Shown here: positions 1 through 5,446 of the stretch, one piece after another | How positions within the stretch are numbered: position 1 is the first letter of the stretch | Layout: the number at the start of each line of letters is the position of its first letter | Origin: Xanthobacteraceae bacterium | GTDB taxonomy: Bacteria; Pseudomonadota; Alphaproteobacteria; Rhizobiales; Xanthobacteraceae | NCBI GenBank assembly: GCA_030040825.1 | Contig: JASHSY010000055.1 | Span: 1-11,202, forward strand | DNA: 11,202 nucleotides | Reading direction: 5' to 3' | Program-made: the position numbers and the translations under genes | Notes under the pieces: model-generated | Database searches by the model: none | Told to the model about the DNA's origin: nothing | What the model saw: the letters and a program-made list of their open reading frames with translations, nothing else

Positions 1-53
1 CGCCGGCGATGTATCGCGGAGAACGCGAAATTATCGCCCGGAATTAAGTCGGT

Positions 54-1001
54 CTAGGCAAGCGCTCGTATCGCCGCATCGAGCAGCAAACCGGCGAACA
101 GGATCAGGCCGGCGTCCCGGTTGGACTTGAACAATGCCAGGCAGCGGTCTGGGTCGGTTGTATCGAGCCGCACGATCTGCCAGGCCAAATGCCCGGCGAA
201 TGCGACCAGGAACAGCCAAAAGATAACGCCAGCTCCGGCGGTGAACCCGGCCGCTCCGAGGAAAATGACGGCAATTCCATAGAATAAGACGAGCATCGGC
301 TTGGTGCGTTCGCCGAACAAAAGCGCCGTCGATTTGATGCCGATCAGAGCATCGTCGTCGCGGTCCTGATGGGCGTAGATCGTATCGTAACCGATCACCC
401 AGGAGATCGAGCCGGCGTAAAGGAGCAATGCCGGTGCATCGAGCCGACCGAATGCCGCCGCCCAGCCCATAAGTGCGCCCCAGGAGAACGCCAGGCCAAG
501 TACGATCTGTGGCCAATAGGTGATGCGCTTCATGAACGGATAGATCGCCACGATCGCGAGCGAACAAAGGCCGACGAGGATGGTGAAGGCGTTGAATGAA
601 AGCAGCACGGCTAGGCCAACCAGAGCCTGCAACACGAGAAACAGACTGGCCTGCAATACGCCGACCTGACCGGAAGGTATCGGCCGTGAGCGCGTGCGTT
701 CGACGCTGCGATCGAGGTCGCGGTCGACGATATCGTTCCAGGTGCAACCGGCTCCCCGCATGGCGAATGCACCTATAAAAAACAATGCAAGATGAACGAG
801 GCTCGGTGCCGCTCTATGCGCCACAACGGCGGCCAGCGCGGCCGACCACCAGCAGGGCAACAGCAGAAGCCACGAACCGATTGGGCGATCGAGCCGCGCC
901 AGGCGCAAATACGGACGAGACCAGACTGGTGCGAGCGAGTCGACCCAATTGCCGGTCGCGTCCGCGACCGAAACAGTGCCTGGTCGAAATTCGTGATACA
1001 T
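54..1001 (-). CDS. ubiA: 4-hydroxybenzoate polyprenyltransferase UbiA
   Basis: This integral inner-membrane enzyme attaches the polyprenyl tail to 4-hydroxybenzoate, the first membrane step of ubiquinone synthesis. The 315-residue product is almost entirely hydrophobic, fitting the multi-helix UbiA fold, and the length is normal for the family. Both Asp-rich motifs that bind Mg-diphosphate are visible: NDIVDRDLD at about residues 89-97, and YDTIYAHQDRDDD at about 205-217. The segment ERTRSRPIPSG at about 101-111 is the usual basic stretch after motif one. I chose the ATG at 999-1001 because GAGGG lies 8 bases upstream. A TTG start at 1043 would add 14 residues (MCPLFSK...) and is less likely. 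The gene is single and divergent from nothing obvious; the next gene upstream is a secreted protein on the same strand. Identity is confident from the motifs. Confidence 0.95.
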   Translation of the reverse strand: MYHEFRPGTVSVADATGNWVDSLAPVWSRPYLRLARLDRPIGSWLLLLPCWWSAALAAVVAHRAAPSLVHLALFFIGAFAMRGAGCTWNDIVDRDLDRSVERTRSRPIPSGQVGVLQASLFLVLQALVGLAVLLSFNAFTILVGLCSLAIVAIYPFMKRITYWPQIVLGLAFSWGALMGWAAAFGRLDAPALLLYAGSISWVIGYDTIYAHQDRDDDALIGIKSTALLFGERTKPMLVLFYGIAVIFLGAAGFTAGAGVIFWLFLVAFAGHLAWQIVRLDTTDPDRCLALFKSNRDAGLILFAGLLLDAAIRALA

Positions 1002-1145
1002 CGCGGCACCCTCTAACACGAACTTCGAAAACAAAGGGCACAAGCACCTCTAGGATATTGTGCCACTTTTCGTTTCGAAATTACCGACCAAGCTTGCCGC
1101 CACCGATACGAATTTCAAATCGACGGTACGGGCCCGCCGCCGCGC

Positions 1146-1646
1146 TCATTTTGCCAGCGGATTACCGTTGAGCGAGTCGAGTGTGCCGTGGCCAGTTTTG
1201 GTGTTGGCGCTGGTATCAACCGACGGTGTGCCAATCGCGTCGCTGAGCGAGGGCGCGCGCGGCTTCGCAGCCGGCCCTTCGGTACAGGCGGCGGTGCGGA
1301 ATTTTAGCGTCTGCTCGTGATTGGTCTTCGCCATCGTAATCGCCTGTTCAGGAATCCCGCACCAGTTCTTGTTGTCCTCGAGGAACTTCACCACGCTTGC
1401 TTCCGCCGCATAAAACCGTATCACTAAAGCGCAAATCTCCTTGCGGTCGACATGGTGCGAGATCGCCGTGCGCACGGCGAGGGCTTTCTGCTGAGCAGCG
1501 TCCCTGAGTTGTGGGAACTTGGCGCATTGGGCAGGCATTTGAGCCAAAGCTGAGGAGGATGACACGATAGCAATGGCCACGCCGGCTAATGCTGCGGCTG
1601 CGATCCCCCTCACGCCAACTGCCTTTCCCGGTTCGCGCGATGCCAT
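1146..1646 (-). CDS. secreted four-cysteine protein of unknown function
   Basis: The 166-residue product has a typical Sec signal peptide: a basic N-terminus, a hydrophobic Ala/Val core at about 13-29, and cleavage after ALA near residue 35. The mature part has exactly four cysteines (C41, C72, C96, C121), which suggests two disulphides in the periplasm. The central region (about 40-122) looks helical and contains the phrase FLEDNKNWCGIP. The tail (about 123-166) is Pro/Ser/Thr/Gly-rich and probably disordered, ending GNPLAK. I recall similar hypothetical proteins in Bradyrhizobium-type genomes but know no function. The ATG has AGGAAA about 8 bases upstream. It lies upstream of ubiA on the same strand with a gap of about 145 bases, so co-transcription is possible but not shown. 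The opposite side faces rsmE. Confidence 0.8.
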   Translation of the reverse strand: MASREPGKAVGVRGIAAAALAGVAIAIVSSSSALAQMPAQCAKFPQLRDAAQQKALAVRTAISHHVDRKEICALVIRFYAAEASVVKFLEDNKNWCGIPEQAITMAKTNHEQTLKFRTAACTEGPAAKPRAPSLSDAIGTPSVDTSANTKTGHGTLDSLNGNPLAK

Positions 1647-1793
1647 GGTTTAGGTTTCCTGGCCGCTAAAAGCGCGTCGATTTCGGCGACCTTGCGGCAG
1701 ACCTGCCTCGATATGGGCGGCGATGTTGAAGCGCTTGGGCAAGGTGATACACAACCCCCTTGCATCCGCAACACTGTTTTTGTTCACTTTTCC

Positions 1794-2531
1794 ATGCCGC
1801 AACACGATTTCCGCAGCCCCCGGCTGTTCGTCGAGGCGCCTCTGGCGCCAGGGGCGCATGTCGCTCTTGATCCGGCCCAAAGCCACTATCTTGGCAACGT
1901 TCTGCGGCAAGCCACCGGCGACCGGGTCCTTGTCTTCAATGGTCGCGATGGGGAATGGAGCGCGGTGCTGACCCTTCTCCGCCGTGGCGCCACCTTGGCG
2001 GTAGAGGTTAGGACCCGTGCCCAAACCGCAACCGCCGACCTCCATTACCTGTTCGCGCCACTTAAGGCTGCCCGCCTCGATTACATGATGCAGAAGGCGG
2101 TCGAGATGGGAGCATCCCGGCTACAGCCGGTACTGACGCGCCATGGCCAGGTTACGCGCGTGAATGTTGCGCGCGTGCGCGCAAACGCTATCGAAGCCGC
2201 GCAGCAATGCGGCATTCTTGCGTTGCCTGGCATCGGCGAGCCGCTACCACTGGCGCAACTGATTGCCACTTGGGACTCGCGGCGCCGGATCGTTTTTTGC
2301 GATGAAAATGCCGAAGTAGCCAATCCGGTCGACGCGCTGAGCGGTTTGGTTCGTGGGCCACTCGCAGTGCTGATCGGACCGGAAGGTGGATTTGCCGACG
2401 ACGAGCGCGCGTCGCTGCTCAAGCTTCCGAACGTCGTACCGCTTTCTCTGGGCCCCCGCATCTTGCGCGCGGATACCGCAGCCGTGGCGGCACTTGCCCT
2501 CGTTCAAGCGGTTGTCGGCGACTGGGCTTAG
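1794..2531 (+). CDS. rsmE: 16S rRNA (uracil-1498-N3)-methyltransferase RsmE
   Basis: RsmE is a SPOUT-class methyltransferase that uses S-adenosylmethionine to methylate N3 of U1498 in 16S rRNA, acting in the cytoplasm on the assembled small subunit. The 245-residue length is typical. The N-terminal PUA-like part begins RSPRLFVEAPL and includes HYLGNVLR at about 31-38. The C-terminal knot carries the two signature cofactor motifs: LIGPEGGF at about 193-200 and LGPRILRADTAA at about 219-230. The reading frame stays open upstream to about 1692, but family members start just before RSPRLFV, so the ATG at 1794 is preferred even though no clear Shine-Dalgarno precedes it. In many rhizobial genomes, from memory, rsmE is followed by gshA. 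Here a small reverse-strand gene converges on it 13 bases away, so that linkage is absent. Confidence 0.95.
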   Translation: MPQHDFRSPRLFVEAPLAPGAHVALDPAQSHYLGNVLRQATGDRVLVFNGRDGEWSAVLTLLRRGATLAVEVRTRAQTATADLHYLFAPLKAARLDYMMQKAVEMGASRLQPVLTRHGQVTRVNVARVRANAIEAAQQCGILALPGIGEPLPLAQLIATWDSRRRIVFCDENAEVANPVDALSGLVRGPLAVLIGPEGGFADDERASLLKLPNVVPLSLGPRILRADTAAVAALALVQAVVGDWA

Positions 2532-2544
2532 GCCCCGACGGCAA

Positions 2545-2832
2545 TCAGTGGATCATGCGCGGCCGATCGATGCAAACGAAGCCAACGTAATCGCCGTATC
2601 TGCGATGGACGCTGGTCACGTGAGATAGCCGATCCCAACGCGCACACCACTCAACCGCCATGGAGCGAAACACGCCATGCTCCAAATCGGGCGTATAGGC
2701 GATGATGCCGCCGGTATCGTTACCGGTAAGGCCTGGTCCGGGGCCGACAATAATGGCACCCGCCGAAGCACCGCCCCCTGCGCACGCCAGCAAGACGACT
2801 GCCGCCAAGCAGGCCAAAAGTCTTCGACCCAT
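2545..2832 (-). CDS. small exported protein of unknown function, possible lipoprotein
   Basis: This 95-residue product starts MGRRLLACLAAVVLL, a clear export signal. Cleavage could be by signal peptidase I after ASA at residue 24, or by lipoprotein processing at C17 (LLAC, an imperfect lipobox). The mature part has a glycine-rich start (about 25-42) and then a conserved-looking core: YTPDLEHGVFRSMAVEWC at about 46-63 and HVTSVHRRYGDYVGFVC at about 71-87, with two cysteines (C63, C87) that could pair. I recall this core in small hypothetical proteins of Hyphomicrobiales; no function is known to me. The start was chosen because GGAG lies 6 bases upstream of the ATG at 2832; an ATG four codons earlier (2844) lacks a ribosome site. 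It converges tail-to-tail on rsmE. Confidence 0.75.
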   Translation of the reverse strand: MGRRLLACLAAVVLLACAGGGASAGAIIVGPGPGLTGNDTGGIIAYTPDLEHGVFRSMAVEWCARWDRLSHVTSVHRRYGDYVGFVCIDRPRMIH

Positions 2833-2935
2833 CGCCGTCTCCATTCCAAAACCTGGTCGTAAGCTTAGGAGGTCGCCGGGCGAATGAAAAGCCGGGCGTT
2901 TGTCGGATGGTATGCGCTTGTCCCGGCGGAGCGCC

Positions 2936-3409
2936 TTACTGGGTCGAATAGGCGCTGGCGACCATGCCAACCGGACGTTTGTCGGCCGCGCCCAGCAGCA
3001 TTACCCGGCCGAAACTTGTATTGCGGCCGATCCGCACCACCCGCGCGTCGGCAACAACATCAAAGGTGGCCGGCCGAAGGAAATGCGTGGTTTGGTCGAT
3101 CGTACTCATCGGCCGGTAGCCGTTCCATGCCGCCGAACAGGCGATGACCATGGCGCTGTCCGCAAGCGCCATTAACACCTGGCTACAAACCGCTTTGCCG
3201 TCGGAACAGATTTTTTTCGAGAACGGCAACCGGACGACAGCCCCCGGCTGCCAGTCTGGCAATGCACCGGGCGGCCGGATCGGCTCAACGCTTTCTATCA
3301 ACAATGCCAAATCCATGACCCACGGTGCGAATACCTTGGTCATCAAGCGTCCGGCGGCCTGAAGGCCGAACGATGGTTCTGAAGTTACAAGTTTATGTAC
3401 CTCGCCCAT
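2936..3409 (-). CDS. PaaI-type hotdog-fold thioesterase family protein
   Basis: The 157-residue product matches the length and pattern of the PaaI/DUF4442 hotdog thioesterases, which hydrolyse acyl-CoA thioesters in the cytoplasm as small oligomers. The central helix region reads AVCSQVLMALADSAMVIA at about 74-91, including the conserved Asp of the ALAD motif (D84). The later strand region reads THFLRPATFDVVADARVVRIGR at about 108-129, and the end is VASAYS. The Gly-Gly that normally precedes the helix is replaced by Gly-Lys (DGKAVCSQ at 70-77), so activity or substrate range may differ. The ATG at 3407-3409 is set by AAGGGA 6 bases upstream; an in-frame extension to 3541 lacks homology-like sequence. 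Substrate unknown. The leader contains a hairpin abutting the ribosome site. Confidence 0.82.
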   Translation of the reverse strand: MGEVHKLVTSEPSFGLQAAGRLMTKVFAPWVMDLALLIESVEPIRPPGALPDWQPGAVVRLPFSKKICSDGKAVCSQVLMALADSAMVIACSAAWNGYRPMSTIDQTTHFLRPATFDVVADARVVRIGRNTSFGRVMLLGAADKRPVGMVASAYSTQ

Positions 3410-3415
3410 GTCCGA

Positions 3416-3438
3416 TCCCTTGAGGGTTTGGCACCCTC
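3416..3438 (-). promoter_or_regulatory. hairpin abutting the Shine-Dalgarno of the thioesterase gene
   Basis: Read on the minus strand, GAGGGT (3438-3433) and ACCCTC (3427-3422) form a perfect 6-bp stem with a 5-base loop. The ribosome site AAGGGA (3421-3416) follows directly, 6 bases before the ATG at 3409. The CCC of the downstream arm can instead pair with GGG of the ribosome site across TCAA. The two pairings are mutually exclusive, one leaving and one hiding the ribosome site. The base pairing is seen directly; a switching function is inference. Confidence 0.4.
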
Positions 3439-3605
3439 TTGAACAAAACGATTTGAGGTTTTGCATCCCCCAGAACGCAGGTGTGCAATATGTTGCAAAC
3501 AACTCACCCTCGCGGCTTGGGCCGCGATCGGTGCAACACACTCATACCGGCCAAACAGCTGAACGCGCCAAACGCGGTTGATCACGCGGCGCCCGCGCTT
3601 TTTTT
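3422..3605 (+). ncRNA. candidate structured RNA or folded intergenic leader
   Basis: This is the first part of a 460-base stretch (3410-3869) without a convincing gene. It holds GAGGGT/ACCCTC (3422-3427 with 3433-3438) and CAAAAC/GTTTTG (3444-3449 with 3458-3463). It also has a nested pair: outer TGTTGCA/TGCAACA (3491-3497 with 3532-3538) enclosing TCGCGGC/GCCGCGA (3510-3516 with 3521-3527). It ends in a G/C hairpin followed by seven T residues. That T run favours a plus-strand RNA that ends near 3605. The minus-strand alternative is a long leader of the thioesterase gene. I could not identify a convincing plus-strand promoter and do not recognise an RNA family. The remainder, 3606-3869, holds nothing I can support beyond the upstream region of the next gene. 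Confidence 0.35.
3585..3605 (+). terminator. candidate Rho-independent terminator
   Basis: CGCGG (3585-3589) and CCGCG (3593-3597) form a 5-bp G/C stem with a 3-base loop, then one C and seven T residues (3599-3605). The stem is short but followed by a good U-tract on the plus strand. No plus-strand protein gene lies upstream, so if real it would end a small RNA or readthrough transcript. Confidence 0.45.
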
Positions 3606-3869
3606 CCACGAATCAGATGCGAGTAGCTTACGAGCGCTGCCATGATGCCGGTAGTTTGCTCGGTGCCGCGGCCGCAAAAAAATCTGTGATCAACAGCGAT
3701 CGTGGGGTAAAATTCTGTGGACTGAGAAATCTTCGCGCTGCCCAGGTCTCAAGCGATTCATCTTCCGTGCGCTCTGGATCGCTGCGGATTGCGCACCCTT
3801 GACCGGCACACATCGGTGCGGCACGGTTATGCCCAAGGCGCACAAAAGGGGCCGTAGGGGGCTGTCGCC

Positions 3870-4322
3870 ATGAGAACCTGTATCGCGTTCGTCCTGTTTT
3901 CGCTGGCATTAAGTGCCGCATCATTGTCCGAAGCGAAAGCGGCCAACTTGCTGGAAAAGAATTTCTGGCTGTCCGGTCCACGGTACGAACGCGACATGCC
4001 TGCATGCGACCTGCCAGCGGCGCTCGACCGCATCATGGGCGACTTCCATGATAAGGAAGCACGCTTTTGGAATTCCGAGTTGCGAATCGTCGGGATCGAG
4101 AACATTCGTGAAACCGCGCTGTTGCCGTGGGCCGCGCAGTCTATTCCCCGCCGTTTTTGCGCCGGCATGGCTCTCATCAACGACGGGGCGCGCCGTCCGA
4201 TTTACTATTCGATTGCCGAAGACACCGGCGCAGCCGGCATGGACTGGGACGTTAATTTTTGCGTCGTTGGATATGATCGCAACTCGGCTTACGGGCCGCG
4301 CTGCCGCGCAGCCCGGCCCTAA
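3870..4322 (+). CDS. secreted four-cysteine protein of unknown function
   Basis: The 150-residue product has a signal peptide (hydrophobic core at about 5-18, cleavage after AKA at about residue 24). The mature part begins NLLEKNFWLSGPRYE, followed by RFWNSELRIVGIENIRETA at about 65-83, SIPRRFCAGMALINDG at about 91-106, IYYSIAED at 111-118 and WDVNFCVVGYDRNSAYGPRC at about 126-145. Four mature cysteines (C46, C97, C131, C145) suggest two disulphides in the periplasm. The compact aromatic-rich sequence fits a small folded domain. I recall close hypothetical relatives in rhizobial genomes but no assigned function. AGGGGG lies 8 bases before the ATG, supporting the start. It stands alone on the plus strand and its end converges with the small gene at 4341-4586, 18 bases away. 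Confidence 0.82.
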   Translation: MRTCIAFVLFSLALSAASLSEAKAANLLEKNFWLSGPRYERDMPACDLPAALDRIMGDFHDKEARFWNSELRIVGIENIRETALLPWAAQSIPRRFCAGMALINDGARRPIYYSIAEDTGAAGMDWDVNFCVVGYDRNSAYGPRCRAARP

Positions 4323-4340
4323 ACGCGCTCCGCTCAACCG

Positions 4341-4586
4341 TCACCGCACGCCGTGCCAGGGATCATATTGTTTGTCGGGCAAATTCTTCAGCGCCGCGTT
4401 GTAAGCTTTATCGTTGGCCTTCGGTGCAGCGTTCTTATCGTCAAACGCCTTCGAAGCGCTTTGACCGAGCCGGGCAGCGTTGTTTATCTGGGTTTGCTGG
4501 GGGCTAACACCGACTTGGGCTTCCGCCGCCACCGTCATCAACGCGAGGGCGAAGGCCGCAGCGAAGTGGATAGTCAACCGTCTCAT
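4341..4586 (-). CDS. small secreted protein with a conserved-looking C-terminal tail
   Basis: The 81-residue product has a signal peptide (MRRLTIHFAAAFALAL, cleavage after AEA at about residue 23). A short, polar, cysteine-free mature chain of about 58 residues follows. The mature part is rich in Gln, Asn, Ala and Lys and ends with NLPDKQYDPWHGVR, a tail I recall in other small exported proteins of Hyphomicrobiales. No enzymatic motif is visible and the function is unknown; it is likely periplasmic. GGAGGGG about 7 bases upstream fixes the ATG at 4584-4586 rather than a longer in-frame start at 4643. It is transcribed divergently from the RNase T2 gene, with about 175 bases between the two starts. 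Confidence 0.75.
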   Translation of the reverse strand: MRRLTIHFAAAFALALMTVAAEAQVGVSPQQTQINNAARLGQSASKAFDDKNAAPKANDKAYNAALKNLPDKQYDPWHGVR

Positions 4587-4689
4587 TGCAAAGCCCCTCC
4601 GCCGAACCAAAGCCACGTCGGCAACAATATAGCTCAAAGTCACTTAGCCGCGGAAATTTGGCAATGTTGGGAGGCGGGACTGGTAAGTT

Positions 4690-4717
4690 CTTGATTTGTT
4701 CCGTGCGTGGATATAAT
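4690..4717 (+). promoter_or_regulatory. sigma-70-like promoter candidate for RNase T2-rlmJ
   Basis: A perfect -10 hexamer TATAAT (4712-4717) stands in an AT-rich patch. A -35-like CTTGAT (4690-4695) lies 16 bases upstream, or TTGATT (4691-4696) 15 bases upstream. The predicted start would leave a leader of about 38 bases before the RNase T2 ATG at 4762. The -10 match is strong for a GC-rich genome; the -35 and spacing are only fair. Confidence 0.5.
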
Positions 4718-4761
4718 AAAACCAGCCTGCGAAGGCACGGCTATGGTGAAAAGGGCCCGGA

Positions 4762-5439
4762 ATGAGCGAGGTCATCCTTCGTATCGTGTTGTTGGCAGCG
4801 CTCGTGGTCTCTTCAATCGCGCCGGCGTCGGCACAGGACGCGCGGCAGAACGCGCCCGGTCAGTTCGATTTTTATGTACTCTCGCTGTCTTGGTCGCCGT
4901 CGTTTTGCGCAGCGACGGGCGAGCGTAGCGGCAAACGGGCCCCCACGTTGCAATGCGGGGTCCGATCTTATTCGTTCGTCGTCCACGGTCTTTGGCCGCA
5001 ATACGATCGGGGTTTTCCGGAATTTTGCCAAATACCGGCTCCACGGCTCGGCCGCGGCATTGTTTCCTCCATGCTCGATCTAATGCCGGCCCCGCATCTT
5101 ATTTTCAACGAATGGGACAAGCATGGCACCTGCTCAGGCTTGGCTCCGCGCGCGTATTTTGACCTTGTGCGTAAGGCGCGCGCGGTCGTCAAAATCCCGC
5201 CTGAATATGTCGACCTGCAAGAGCCGCTCAGCGTCACCCCCGCCGGCGTGGAAAAAGCGTTCGTCGAGGCTAATCCCGAACTGACGCCCGACGGCATGGC
5301 GATTGGCTGCGACAAAAAACGGTTGACCGAAGTCAGAATTTGCATGTCGAAGGAGCTTAAGTTCCGAGACTGTGGAGAGATCGCGCGTCGGAGTTGCCGC
5401 CGTGATCATTTGATCATGCCGCCAACGCGCGGGAGTTGA
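4762..5439 (+). CDS. secreted ribonuclease T2 family protein
   Basis: RNase T2 enzymes cleave single-stranded RNA through a 2',3'-cyclic phosphate intermediate with little base preference; bacterial forms act in the periplasm. The 225-residue product has a signal peptide cleaved after ASA at about residue 24. It then has the family start FDFYVLSLSWSPSFC (35-49). The first active-site motif is FVVHGLWPQ (72-80, catalytic H75) and the second is NEWDKHGTC (116-124, catalytic E117 and H121). The first position of the second motif, His in fungal RNase T2, is Asn here. Several cysteines (for example C49, C65, C89, C124) fit the disulphide-rich fold. AAAAGGG sits 6 bases before the ATG. The stop codon at 5437-5439 is four bases before the proposed start of rlmJ, whose ribosome site lies inside this gene, so the two are probably co-transcribed. 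Confidence 0.93.
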   Translation: MSEVILRIVLLAALVVSSIAPASAQDARQNAPGQFDFYVLSLSWSPSFCAATGERSGKRAPTLQCGVRSYSFVVHGLWPQYDRGFPEFCQIPAPRLGRGIVSSMLDLMPAPHLIFNEWDKHGTCSGLAPRAYFDLVRKARAVVKIPPEYVDLQEPLSVTPAGVEKAFVEANPELTPDGMAIGCDKKRLTEVRICMSKELKFRDCGEIARRSCRRDHLIMPPTRGS

Positions 5440-5446
5440 CGCGCTG
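5431..5446 (+). promoter_or_regulatory. ribosome binding site and CTG start of rlmJ
   Basis: GGGAG (5431-5435) is followed by 8 bases and then CTG (5444-5446), which opens the conserved rlmJ N-terminus NYRHAFHAGNFADV. The reading frame has a stop at 5411-5413 and no ATG, GTG or TTG until the GTG at 5486, which lies after that conserved segment. The ribosome site overlaps the last codons of the RNase T2 gene. Spacing and homology both point to CTG as the initiator, unless the base is a sequencing error for ATG. Confidence 0.65.

Noticed and set aside
1..53. Possible C-terminus of a plus-strand gene entering the window (stops at 45-47 and 54-56)
   Set aside because: Too short to tell coding from chance; more than one frame is open over this length and none gives a recognisable protein end.
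31..747. 238-codon open frame on the minus strand overlapping ubiA
   Set aside because: It lies wholly within ubiA in another frame, is Arg/Pro-rich as expected for a GC-rich shadow frame, and has no recognisable motif.
3578..3802. 74-codon plus-strand frame in the 3410-3869 gap
   Set aside because: TTG start inside the terminator-like hairpin, no ribosome site, no motif, and no export signal.
3628..4180. Minus-strand frames of 117-125 codons across the 3870-4322 gene
   Set aside because: They are antisense to a secreted protein with a good ribosome site and have no coherent domain.
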